DNA from: Chionis minor
Taxonomy: Eukaryota > Chordata > Aves > Charadriiformes > Chionididae
DNA length: 64,000 bases
NCBI GenBank assembly: GCA_013398295.1
Contig: VZSF01008859.1
Span: 286,398-350,397, forward strand
Direction of reading: 5' to 3'
Shown here one piece after another: positions 14,901 through 26,700 of the stretch. Position numbers and translations under genes: made by a program. Under the pieces are notes generated by a model, which ran no database searches, was not told where the DNA came from, and saw only the letters and a list, made by a program, of their open reading frames with translations. Each line of letters opens with the position of its first letter. Position 1 is the stretch's first letter.

Positions 14901-17900
14901 AGTATTTGGAAAAGATACACCGGCCATCTGCTGTCTTATGCCTCTTCATGGGCTCCAGCTGACCCACCGCTTGATGTCATCTCTCATAAATACTGCTCGA
15001 GGGCTGATCCTTGTGAGGAAAAACAAATTACAAATTTTGTCTGCTTTTAAAACTGTGTTTTATAGCACATGCAAGAGTCTTCCCAGCAAGGCATTCAGGG
15101 TGTCATACCCAAGCACCAGGACCACCTGAATCAATTTGAAGGCATTTTGAGGGGAGCAGGAGGGGGCTGTGCGGAGAGGTGCTCAGCTCCCAGGGATGGT
15201 CTGGATCCCCCAGGAGAGGAGAGGGATGTGGCTTCTTACTGACAATGGGCTGTGGCATCAGGCAGTGATGTCCGGACTCAGGTGAGCCCAGGGCTGCATC
15301 CCAAACCAGGCAGTCCCCTCGCCTGTGTGAGGACATGGGTGACCACCAGCATGAAACACTGCTGAGCACCTGCGGCCACCAGTGGGAAAAGAGACCAGAT
15401 GCTCCAGGGGCAGCAGCTGGCACCAGGCTGACAATTCCCTGCTGGGGCTGGAGCCTGAGTTTGTCCAAAATTTAGGCTATTGCCAGCAAGTGAGGCACAT
15501 GAACCGAGGCAGGGCGCCGTGCTGCTGCGGGGACCCTTCCCCTCTGACATAGTCACCGTGCTGGAGGTGCTGCCCCACAGCAACAAGCGTCAGGTCTAGT
15601 GGAGACGGACCTTCTCCTTTCTCTGCTGAGGCTGTCCTCATCACCTTGTTCCAGCTCAGCCATGACACAGGCTTTTGCCTGCAATCCAAGGCAGGCAGCT
15701 TGCCCCACGCTAAGCTGCAAGGTCTCCATCCTGCTGACAAGTCTCTTTGCAAACCACAGGGTTCATTGCAAATAAAAACCACCAAAAAAAAAAAACGCAA
15801 AAAACANAAAAAAAAAAAAACAAGGCACCAAAAAAGGCCATACCAGCAAGTAACAGAAAACACGTAGCTTATGTCTCTGGCCTGGTCACGTCCCCCACTT
15901 GCCGGCTGTGAGGTCAGCTCAGCCTTTGGCTTAGATGAACCTTCAGCCCTGCGCCACTTCATAGCACCCCACAGCACGAGTAAGTCAAAGCGAGCACTTT
16001 GGGGAGGGAACAGTGAGCTGGGCAGTTGGGCTGTTGCACAAGGATGAGGGACACTCAGATGCACGGCGTGATACGCCGCAACTGCTGCATTAGTGTGCTT
16101 CTCACACAGCCCTGCAGGGAGCTGGGTGCAACCCCTACTGCCTCTCAGCCCAACGCTCTTCCATGGTAATGCAGTCAGGAGGTGCCTGGCAGTGAGAAAC
16201 AGTCGGTATGGTCTCCGGTGGCCAGGGACACTGGTCAGGACACAGCCCTTTGAGACATCACTGCAGCGGGGAGGCGCAGCCTTCCCCAGCACTTCCCTCC
16301 TGCTGCTGGGATGGAGCTTCACAAGAGTTTTCTGGAGGGGAAGGCTGGACCTTCTGGGATGCTGTGAGAGACGATGCCAGCCAGCATCTGGACAACCACA
16401 GGGAAAATGGGGATGTGCCCAGAGCACCGGGAGCGGCTGGGTGCACTGCAGTGGCTGCACACGTGTCCATGTGTGTCTAGCCTTGCATTCCCACCTCTGC
16501 TCTCCTCTGGCCTCCAGGACACCTGTAAGAAATTCTCAAGCCCCTCCTGAAGCTTTCAGCAGTGGGAAATAGCTGAGCTGCTGATTCCTCAATGGCCCTT
16601 TTCACCCTCGAGGTAGGTGCAAGGTTTGGGGCGCTGCCGGGGCCCCACCTGCCCCCCCTCTGTGGGAGCAGAGAGCTCCCTGTGCCACTCACCAGACAGA
16701 GGAGGCGAAGTGGTGCTGGCAGCAGCATGTCCCCTTGGCCCGGCAGAGGAACAGGGGGGACATCCCAGAGGAGGAAGGAAGGAAGGCACTTATTCCAGCT
16801 CCAGGGGAAAGAACATCCTCAAGATGCTCAATAATATTTTGCCTTTAAAAAATGGGTTATAAAAAAAAAAAAAAAAGCCAGCCATCACTCTCCTGTGGCG
16901 AGGAGTTGATGCTCTGGGGCTGTGAGCACTCCTGTCCATCACAGTCCTCTTCTCATGCGTGTTCCCACAGATATCTCTGCAGCCGTCTCTCCCCAGACAA
17001 GTCCCAACACGGAGGCTGTTAGAGGAGAGATCTGATATGATGGTATTCCGATGCCCTTCGCTGAAGACAGCCCACTTGTGGAGCAGCATGGTCCCACAGC
17101 CCTCCCGGTGTCCATTCCCACTGCAGACCTCTCCTCTCGTGCCCATCTGGATGTCTTCAGTCACTCACTCTCATCATGGCCCTCCGGATCGGCACTGTCA
17201 GCATGCAGCGGCTCTGCCGGCTTCCCAGTAATCACAGGCATGCTCTGCCCAGCAGCCTGGGAACGTCGTTAGCCCGAGTGGTGATTAGCGATGATTCAGG
17301 AGATTTCACCATAGCCGCAGAGGGAGACCGGCCAGTTTCTGCCGGCAGATGCAGCCTGGCCCACGCTTACTGAAACACCAGTTTTCCTGCCCGAGATGAC
17401 TTCATCACCCAGTGCCCTAAAACCATCTCGTTTGCATATTACTGCTGCGGTCACCTCCAGCTTGTCCCTGGCCAGACAGGCCAGTGAAGCAGGAGAAATC
17501 CCCTCTGTGCCAAAGCCTGTGCACAAACTCCACCAGCTCCCATGGGCAGGGCTGGCCCTAGCACTGAACCCGCCATCAGTTTTCCCTCCAGTTTCTCTGC
17601 ATTTTGAACATTCAGCAGCATTTGAACAGCAAACAGCCCCTATTTACTCCCCAGCAAAACTTTCAGGGGTGTATGGGCTAACCGCTCTGCCAGACCAGGC
17701 TAAAGAACATGGGGTTTCACTTGAGTTAATTCACTTGTTTTCCAGTCTTGCTTATTCCCGAGCAAGGCAGGAAAGCTTTGCTGTGCTCGAGTGCTACCAT
17801 CAAACACCACCACAATAAGTCACTGCAAAAATATAAGCTGACACTTCCAAGGTCTCCTCGGCACAGGTTATTCTCAGTTTTACTCTCTGGTCATCAATAA

Positions 17901-19329
17901 CGGATGTGGAAAGAGCAATGGGAGTGCAGCCATCTGCTGAACCTTGCACCCATCTGCACTAAACACAGTGAGAAGCTGAGGTCTTTACAAAGATCTGGGG
18001 CTTGCACGTGTATCTGTCAAATTAATCTTCAATTCCAGTTTTATTCCAAAATTGCATCATAGAAAGCTCAGGGTTGCCCATTATTTATTTTTAGCTGAAG
18101 CTTTTGACGTTCATTAAAAACCTCAGTGTTCACATTTTTCTAAGTTTTACCCTTTCTATCCATTTTCCCAGGTGTTGAGCATGAGACTTTTTGCCCTTTG
18201 AAAGTTTATAGCCATATGTACATATACATATATATATAAAAATATACATATGTATATATAAATATACATATATATGTATGGTTTCTCATAGTCTTACTCA
18301 CTGGCTGGAGGAGGAAAACAAAAATCTTGGGTAGGTTTGAATGCATCTCTGTTTATTTTTACCCTGTCTGGTAATGCAGATTTTCCCCATTAATTGTCGA
18401 TCCCAGTTTGAGCCCACGCTGCCAATTTAATTATTAGCCCCACGCTGTGGATGTAGCAGATACAGCTTCTCACCTGGCACACACAGCCTAGCTCTATGTG
18501 GCATTTGGAGAAAAAAAAAAAAAGAGTCTTTTGAAAGGTGGGGGAAACACGGTATCTTCATGTACAAACACCCTTGTGGCCCATGGAGAAGCCCTCGCCA
18601 CTGGGTTTTCCCGGCTTGCAGCCGGTGAGGCAGAGACGCTGTGGGGTTGGGAAGCTGGGGCAAGCAGGTCCTGGCTCGAAGTGGAGCTTGTCAGGAGCTT
18701 GCGTTACTTCCATGTAGGAAAATAAATCCTAACACATTAAAACCAGGAGAAGAGGGTGAAGCGATGCAAGAGACGTGGTCTTGATTACCCTCTCATCTCA
18801 ACATCTCAGGCTATGGGTGTCCTTCTCCATTGCTGGGCTTGGGTTCCTGTTCACTGGGACAAATAAAACCCAACAAAGCCCTGTGATGGTGGAGAATTGC
18901 CCTGTCTCTCTGGTGGAGGGCTGGAGCAAACGGTCACATGGGCTATCTCCAGCTTCCTAACTGGGATTTTTTAGGAGAGGAGGGAAGGCAGGCTAGCCAG
19001 AGGAAGGTGGAGCAGCCAGAGGAGTCTTCTGGCCTGCTGCTTCCCCAGGGGGAAAAGAAAAGCAAACAGGAGATGAAAAGGCTGTGATGCCATCTCCTTT
19101 CCCAGAAGAGTGCCCTGCCCACCGTGCTACCACATTTCGCGTGTGGGTGGGTGGAGAAAGAAAGAAAAAAAAAAAAAAAAAACACCCCACACAAAATAAA
19201 ATGACTTAAACGTAAAAACATGGTAATGCTCATCTGAGGACAGGCTGGAGCCTAAACCTCCTCCCTCCCAGATGGGTGCTGGAGACATGAGGCAATAGCA
19301 CCCTCCTTTTTCTTCTTGGCCTAGTGACA
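8901..19329. other. GC-richer intergenic DNA with homopolymer tracts
   Basis: This stretch is richer in G and C than the first 9 kb, so it contains longer chance ORFs; the largest is 327 codons on the minus strand at 15477-16460. None shows a recognisable domain, and that one runs through an A-rich tract containing an ambiguous base. Simple sequence: A-rich 15782-15831 (N at 15807), 16 A at 16861-16876, and 18 A at 19165-19182. A short inverted repeat (9-base arms, 2-base loop) lies at 9892-9911. Confidence 0.5.
18213..18281. repeat. AT-rich (TA/CATA) microsatellite
   Basis: About 70 bases of interrupted alternating TA and CATA units. It includes a perfect 16-base palindrome centred on CATATG at 18242-18257. 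The tract can fold on itself and is likely to vary in length. No function is implied. Confidence 0.8.
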
Positions 19330-19738
19330 GATGAATTACGCCGGGCAGAAGGGAAAGCCGGAGGAACGCGCTGCCCTGGGCTCGGCTGCGGCTGGGGCTG
19401 AGCCCAGCCGGGATCCCCGGCGGCGGGCAGGACTCGAGCAGCCCCCGTGCCCCGGCAAGGCGCTCGCCGGGCAGGCGGCGGGTCGGGCCTCCTCGCCCCA
19501 CGCTCCGCTTTGGTGTGAGAGGAGTCACTCGGTTTGGCCACCTCGTGCCAGGAAGCAGGAGCCTCCCCCCGGAGCGCCTGGACCCCCTTGTGAAGCAGCC
19601 GGCCCGTCCCCTGGCTTGGCTGGGGCCACGAGGGGTGCGTGGGGAGCGTGGCCGCTGAACCCAGGCCCGGCGTGGCCGGGCGCCCAGGGCCGATGCCGCA
19701 ACACTGAGCTTGCCACCACCCTCCCCAGGGCTTAGTCC
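19330..19738. promoter_or_regulatory. Isolated CpG island, unassigned
   Basis: About 400 bases very rich in G, C and the CpG dinucleotide, with AT-poor sequence on both strands. It stands apart from the flanking DNA, which includes an A-run at 19165-19182 on the left. It is about 11 kb from the CKB promoter and 4 kb beyond the 3' end of CKB. CpG islands usually mark promoters, but I can see no recognisable gene starting here. ORFs through the island (for example 19331-19735 plus and 19230-19802 minus) are what GC-rich DNA gives by chance. Confidence 0.5.
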
Positions 19739-20114
19739 ACAAGCGGGCGAAAGGCCGGGAATGGTTTTCCAGTCGATAGCACGGAAGCGGAGTAAGGAGC
19801 ATTTAGGGGCCGTCTGCTGCCAGTAAGTGCAATGTGAGAAGGAAATGGTTTCCCAAGCAGCTTCATTTCTTGACTAAGGACCCTGGGGTGCCCACAGGCA
19901 ACGTGCGGCCTGTGCCGAGAGGGAAGGGGAGCGGGATGGCTGACTGCCGCCGGCACAGGCACTGCTCGGGCAGCACACACAGGCCAGGGCTAGGCAGCTG
20001 CTCGCCAGAGGAGAGCAATGTTCAGGAGAAAAGCACGATGAAAAATAGAAGTTCCCCTCGAAAATGTTATAAAAACAGTGCGTGTTTCAAGCAGGAGCCA
20101 AGGAACAACATGGG

Positions 20115-20690
20115 CAGGACTAGGGAGGTGATGGTCCCCCTGTACTCGGCACTGGTGAGGCCCCACCTCAAATCCTGTGTTCAGTTTTGGGCCCCTCGCT
20201 GCAAGACAGACATTGAGGTGCTGGAGCGTGTCCAGAGAAGGGCAATGGAGCGGGTGAGGAGTCTAGAGAACAAGTGCTATGAGGAGCCGCTGAGGGAACT
20301 GGGGTTGTTCAGCCTGGAGAAAAGGAGGCTGAGGGGAGACCTTCTCGCTCTCTACAACTACCTGAGAGGAGGTTGTAGCGAGGTGGGGGTCGGTCTCTTC
20401 TCCAAGTAACAAGCGATAGGACAAGAGGAAATGACACCAAGGTGTGCCAGGGGAGGTTTAGATTGGATATTAGGAAATATTTCTTCACAGAAAGGGTTGT
20501 CAAGCATTGGAACAGGCTGCCCAGGGCAGTGATAGAATTGCCATCCCTGGAGGTATTTAAAAGCTGGACAGACATGGTGCTGAGGGACATGGTTTCGTGG
20601 TGGTTTTGGCAGTGTTAGGTTGATGGTTGGACTTGATTATCTTAAAGGTCCCTTCCAATGTAGATGATTCTATGATTCTATGATTCCATG
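20115..20690 (+). mobile_element. CR1 non-LTR retrotransposon, 5'-truncated
   Basis: The first 290 bases translate to the C-terminal end of the CR1 reverse-transcriptase ORF, with the hallmark stretches [42 protein letters not shown]. The 3' UTR follows, with the usual blocks: a lone GGTTTAGATTGGATATTAGG-type segment, GGAACAGGCTGCCCAGG, and CTTAAAGGTCCCTTCCAA. The element ends in tandem ATTCTATG units at about 20668-20690. Lack of a target-site duplication and 5' truncation are normal for CR1. The reading frame ends at a stop at 20407-20409. The left boundary is approximate. This is the strongest single sign that the host is a bird or other sauropsid. Confidence 0.95.
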
Positions 20691-23375
20691 GGAGCAGGGC
20701 GAGTGAAGGCAGCAGAAGAGGACAACACGACCCAGCCGGCGTTATGGCCAGCAGAGCTGAGCTGCTCTCCCTGGCAGCGGGATGGTGGCAACCATCACTG
20801 CTCCTGAATCCAGCAGCGAGAAAAGTTCAGCTGAAACTTCATGGGAAAGCCCAGAGATGCAACACGTGCCTGCATGGCCCGCAGGGCTTCCCAGCCCCTC
20901 AGCTCCCCTGGCCCGCACCCAGCTGTCGTCAGCACTGTGCGCTGCTGCAGGCTTGGCGAGGAATGACACCATCACCGCTGGGTGTGACGCAGAGCATGAG
21001 CTCACCCAGCCGGAGGGCTCCGCCGGCCACACCAGCTCCCACATCCTTCCCAAAGCTACGTGACATGGGTGGCTCCACCAGCAAGGCTAATTGCAGTTCC
21101 CCTGTATAAAGCACAGCAGCGACTGGTGACCTTCCTCTCCTCCCGTCGTTTTCAGGCCGAGGCGCCCCTGGCCCACAGCATCTTGCCGTTGGCCAGCACA
21201 ATTTCAGGTGCCCAAGGCAGGAGCGAGCGGCCACCCCGTGTGACCCACTCTGTACGGCCGCAGTACCTGTGCGACCCACGGCACGATGGTGAGTAACGCC
21301 GAGAACTAAATCAAAGCTTTTAAGGCGAGGGGGCGGGACTTTAATTTCTCTCACACTCACAGGTTTTTAGCGAGTCCCAGCTGGGGTAGGTCACTGCGTC
21401 CAGCCTTTTGCCACGACATGTTTGTTCTCTGGAATATTTTCAATTGCTTTGTACAAGCTGAAACAAAAGCACGGTCATGTTATCCCTCATAGCAGCAACA
21501 GGAGGGAATAGAGCAAGAGTGGTGGGCGGGAAAGAAAACCAATTAAAAAGAAATATTTTCTAGTCGGATGCAAACATTAAGGACTAGCTTGCTGCTTTCA
21601 CCATAATTTTTTAGCCAGCCACAGGTCCTGCCTCAGACTGCGGGGACCCAGGGGCTAAAATGAGACACATATAGCAGCTCTGAGGGGCTGAGGACATAGG
21701 AGAAACAAGATGCATAGGGAGAGAGATGTTTTTATTAGTCCAGCTGATAGAGCTAGAAAAAAATAGACACGTTTTCAGGCACCTCCTTCCATTAGATAAT
21801 TGCTGTGAGCGTGGTAACAACGCCGTGTTGAGGAGAGGCACCACTAAATGAACACTCTCTGATTACAAGATGAAGCACCAGCTATTTGCCAAGCGTCTGT
21901 GAACAGTGACATGAAGCACAGCAAGGGGGATTTAAAGAATATACAGAACCAACCGGTTGTCTCTTGCACCATTTTCCCTTCCCTACCTTCACAAGCCGGG
22001 TACAGAAGAATCCCTATGCTGATTAACTCAAGCACAGGAACATCCCCCAGCACAGAACAAAACTCTCGCACGTGATGTCCCCTCCCCCACCCAGTTAAAT
22101 TTGAATTGCAGAGAAAGCTATGTCAAAAAAAAAAAAAAAAATCTCATCTGAGATGTTCACTCAGCCTTTCCCTCACCAAAAATTTAATTAGCTTACCCCA
22201 ACTGGAGTCATCACTTCAGCTAAGTGACAGCCTGCAATCACAGCCTTAGAAATATCACAGCCTCTACAAAAGAAAGCTTCAGTTATCTATGCAAACCTAT
22301 ATAAAGCCGAACGCTGTGGAGCTATGCATCAACCTTTCATCACGCTCCCTCCACAAAAGCCAGGTTTTAGCAGCGGGTAGAGCTGTTGAGCAGGTGCTAT
22401 CTGCTCCCCTGGTTCCATGAGCTGCAAGAGCTGTTGCTTCTAAGGATTCAACGCTCCCAGCCATCAATACTTCTGGCAAATGTCGCTCTTGTAGATTAAT
22501 AACGTGATGCTTCCACACAGCAAACACACACGTACCCTGACTACAGCCATTCTGGAGAACAGACCTACTTGGTACAACACTGCAAGCTCACACCCAGAGA
22601 ACAGCCGAAGCTTGCAAGCCAGACCCGGTTTGGAAGAAAAATACCAACCATTTAGCATGTTTTAATTAACTACACTGCATTTTTTTTAGGTTCATAGGAT
22701 AACTAGTGCATGGGCCAACAAGAATCAGCTGAAGAAAGCTAGAGTTATCTGGTATTTTCTTGTAGCCAGCAGCTTACAGGCCCCATCTCTTCCCCAGCTG
22801 AGCTGAAACCACTCAAAAAAAGCACAGGTTTAATCTAACTTCTCAAATTTAATCTCATTCCTCCCCTCCCAAAAAAGAGCAATTAGTTGTTTACACCACC
22901 CCTCTGCACATCTCCAGATTAAAGATGTGCTCTCCCCACAAACTAGCTTAGTGCAAGTACTATTATGGGCTGAAGTCTGACCTCAGGGGATCACCCTGCA
23001 GCCCCAGGAGGACCTGTCTGAAAACTGTCGCCCTTTGTACCCCCACCTCCCCTCCCTTACAGGAATCCACCTGGCTTGCCGTACTCAGGATAATGACAGT
23101 TTACAACTGCCATGAGCAGATGCACAAGTCAAAGCCTTGGAGGCAGGGCATGTTTGCCATGACTCACGTTTAACACTACTTCTCAAGTTTACAGGAACTA
23201 CAATCAAGCTAAAGGTTCACTTTTGACACTGCTTTAATGACACTTCCAACTTCCAGCAGACTGCAGCAGCGCAGCCAGAAAAGATGTGCTAGCACACAAA
23301 ACCGGCCCATCTAGCACAACTAAGAAAACCAAGACACTTAAATTTCAAAAGGCATTCAGTTAACACATCTAAGAC
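20691..23375. other. Intergenic DNA downstream of CKB
   Basis: No exon or known repeat is visible. A 17-base A run lies at 22125-22141. The segment separates the CR1 copy from the predicted CKB cleavage site. ORFs such as 20929-21360 (minus) show no domain. Confidence 0.5.
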
Positions 23376-23564
23376 ATCTCAGGCCAAAACAACAGTTTAT
23401 TTCATTTTCAGCAACATCTCAACCATCAAAAAAATAAACTCTAACACAGATGGATGGAAGACTTCTCTACAGTGTAACTAAGTGGGCTCTGACCCCAGGG
23501 GTTTGAATTGGAGTGACATTTTATTATTCATCCAATAAGTTAGGAAGCATGAGAATAAAGTGCT
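23376..23564 (-). other. CKB: CKB 3' UTR
   Basis: This is the minus-strand sequence between the CKB stop codon (23565-23567) and a predicted cleavage point about 20 bases past the AATAAA at 23401-23396. The resulting UTR is about 190 bases, close to the short 3' UTR typical of brain creatine kinase genes. An additional AATAAA lies at 23525-23520. The end point is inferred, not observed. Confidence 0.6.
23396..23401 (-). terminator. CKB: CKB polyadenylation signal (AATAAA)
   Basis: The canonical hexamer on the minus strand is about 165 bases past the stop codon. A T- and G-rich stretch (TGTTGTTTTGG on the minus strand) follows immediately and could be the downstream element. Alternatives are the hexamer at 23520-23525 and one overlapping the stop codon at 23564-23569. 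Confidence 0.55.
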
Positions 23565-23743
23565 TTATTTCTGAGCTGGTATGAGGTCATCAATGGACTG
23601 GCCTTTTTCAAGGCGTTTTTCCATTTCAATGAGCAGCTTCACACCATCCACCACCATCTGCACCAGCTCCACCTCCGAGAAGCCAAGACGATCAGCATTG
23701 GAGACATCAAACACTCCTCCAACAGCAGCCGTGTCCACGCCAC
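23565..23743 (-). CDS. CKB: CKB exon 8 (last), with stop codon
   Basis: The acceptor TTGCTCCAG ends at 23744. The exon encodes residues 323-381, from [19 protein letters not shown] to the C-terminal [10 protein letters not shown], followed by TAA at 23567-23565. The stop codon sits inside an AATAAA hexamer (23569-23564), a possible but badly placed polyadenylation signal. Confidence 0.96.
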
Positions 23744-26700
23744 CTGGAGCAAGAGATCTAGTTAGTACACTGACCACTGCTAGAGCAGGTGAGTCTGTCC
23801 TTCTTCCCTCACTAGCTTGACGCAGGAGTACAGCAAGACTTTCTGTAACAAGCTGCCTCTCCCACCTCCTCCTACGTGCAGGGAGATAAAGCGCACGTGA
23901 CTGCCAACACGAGCCACTGAGCGTGCCATTATGACTGCCAACACGAGCCACTGAGCGTGCCATTAGGCCAGCTCTTTATCCTTTTAACCCACAAGCAATC
24001 TAACCTGTGGTCAGAAGTACCTGCTGTAGCTATTTCCTAGCCAGGAGTTAAATCAAGATTCCCATCCCTGCTTACAACAGGAACAGTTGCCACCAGGCCC
24101 ACCTTATCTAGTACTCAGAATACCACACAGAAGGATGTGCTTAGATAGCCAGATACAATAAGATATAAGCAGAGCACTGGCATCCCAAATTCCTCCAAGA
24201 CAGGATTTCAAGGCTTGGTTCTCTCCACATGCTTTACACATGTACCTTTTAGATGGTCTGACAGGCACTGCCAGTGTGAACCAAGACACAGCTCTGGCTG
24301 TAGCCAGGCTCCTGCTGGTGTCTTAGGGCAGCCTGACTAGGACACCACTGTTTCACCTCTCACCTGTGCCTCGTTTCTGCAGCCGAAGCCTCTTGAGGAC
24401 TTCTCCAAACTTCTCATGTTTCCCAAGGTTCGGTAGCTTGATGTGCACACCAGCACGAAGCCCTGTTCCAAGGTTGGATGGGCAGGTCAGGATGTAGCCC
24501 AAGTGTGGATTCCACATGAACTCGTAGTTTTTGGACTTGAAGAGAGTTTCTATCTATAAATAGAGAGAATGGATGTTTAGATATTGTTCTCTGCCTGAAG
24601 GATGTAGGTCATCCATTAGCACTCATTTACAGCTTTAGTTACATAGCAACAGGCACAACAGTTGGAACAGCTATTTCAGTCAGTCACATAAGCCCCCTCC
24701 ATTTGGAAAAAAGGGCCACCAACAAGGGACTTTTAAAGCCTTAATCTTGCTCCTAGCAGTGAGACAGGCCAAGTTTAAGCTACACTATAAAATCTGAAGT
24801 CACTATCCATTGGAAAGCTTGATTTAGTGTATGTCAAGCTGGCACATCTGTTAGGATTAGGGAAGCGGCTAGTAAGACTCAAGTTCCTATCAGGACTAGA
24901 AGCTGAGAAAAGCATTCATCCTGGAAACTTCAGTCCAGCTTTGCCGATCCACATTCAAGCAATTTCACCTCCCACCCAGGGTGCCTCAATGCTTATTTTA
25001 TAGAACCATGTAGAAATCCTTTAAGTACAGTTTAGACACTTGGATAAGGGTGTCACATCAGATGGCATATTCTAGATTTCATAGGCACAATGCTTTGCCA
25101 GTATCGGTGTTTCAGAGTCCTCACAGCTCTGGACCTCAGCAGCACATTCCCAGAGACCCAGGCTATGAAGCACCACCACATGGGCTCCAGAGGGGGCTTG
25201 GAAGAGTTTACATTCTCAGGTCTAACCAGAGAAACATGTACCATTTGAATCTACAGCTCAGGCAGAACTGATTTACCTGTGTCAGCCCAGTACAGAAGCG
25301 GGTAAATACTTCCTTCATGTTGCCACCTTTCTGCATGGAAATAACTCTAAGGTGATCCTCCTCATTGATCCAAACAAGGAAGGTCTTGTTATCATTGTGC
25401 CTAGGAGACAAGACAAAAAACTTGTTGTCTGTCCCACCTGACATTTTTAAGATAATTATAATAGCATCAAATTACTCATCAATGTAGCTTGTATTTTGAG
25501 AAGCTCATGTAGTTGCATCTTCAACTAAATTAATCTTACTTCTTTTCTCCATTCAAGACCCAACAGACTTAAGCTAGCAGTTTTTACCCTGCTCTTTTCA
25601 AGAGGTATCTAAACAGGTCAGAAATACGTAGTAACATAACATTAGCTGGTCTTACAGTACCAAAGCCTAAAATCCAGTCTTCCCCCTCACTCACTTGTGG
25701 CCTAAGTTTACAAGTTTAAGAGATTTCATCTGTTCAGCAGAGTTTGCAGAAGGATGATCAGTACAGGCTTTGAGGCAGTCCTGTACAGCAACGTTCGTAA
25801 CGACACCACGTTGACAACACATAAGAAAGCCTTTTATCCAAATTTTGTCAGATTCCGTTCAACTGCACTTCATACCTTACCAGATAACTACATTCAGTTT
25901 TCACTATTCATTTTAGATCAGCGCTCTGCAGAGACGCTATAAATATCTCTGACCATCAACGGGCCCCTCTTGTCCTAGCTTGCAACTGGAAGCAAATACT
26001 ACCATCAGTATTTATCATGCTGATAATTTCTCAGCTTGATTAGGATCAAAAATTAACTAGCACCCAAGGAAAGGTACTTATAGAGACACTGAGGCTTTAC
26101 AGTCCAATCTTTTAGATTAGTCATGCTCAGATGACAGTGCTATTTAGTGCTGGCATTCTGCAGGTAGATGATGCAATCTCAAAGGTGACCTACAGAAACA
26201 AAGCGCGCTTCCTCTGGGTTGTACTGAAGCAGCTACAGTAATAAGACTGGAGTACTCCAGTTGATAAAAACCTAGCCCTTAGCTTACAAGGGAGCAGGTT
26301 AATTATGCTGCAGAAGCTCCCAAAATGCAGAGTTTTATGTAGGTGACCTACATCTGACAAGCAGAATCCTTCCATCCCACACCTCTGCATCAGTCAACTC
26401 ATGTCACGAGGTCAGAGAAGTGATGAGACTACAAGGGAGCAACTATCCATCCAGCATCAAGTCTGAGCTAAGCCAACATTATGGTTTGTTACCACAAGTT
26501 ACTCTAAGCTCCTGGGACAAGAGCTGAATATAATGGCACATCTGCTCCTTTAGAAGTGATTTACTTCCATAAGCTGACTCAATTGTTGTCTGGTGCATCA
26601 CTAACCTGTGCTGGATGGGGAGGCTCTGGTTACAGGTTAGCCAAGCTGCCTTGTTCCTACCAGCCCAACATGGTGCATAGTAACACTCGTCCCAATTCTG

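Noticed and set aside
15477..16460. Longest uninterrupted ORF in the window (327 codons, minus strand)
   Set aside because: It crosses an A-rich tract with an ambiguous base (15807), has no recognisable domain, and has the Cys/Trp/Pro-rich composition of translated non-coding DNA.
19230..19802. Overlapping long ORFs on both strands of the CpG island
   Set aside because: CpG-rich DNA has few stop codons, so long ORFs on both strands are expected; no domain or splice structure supports them.
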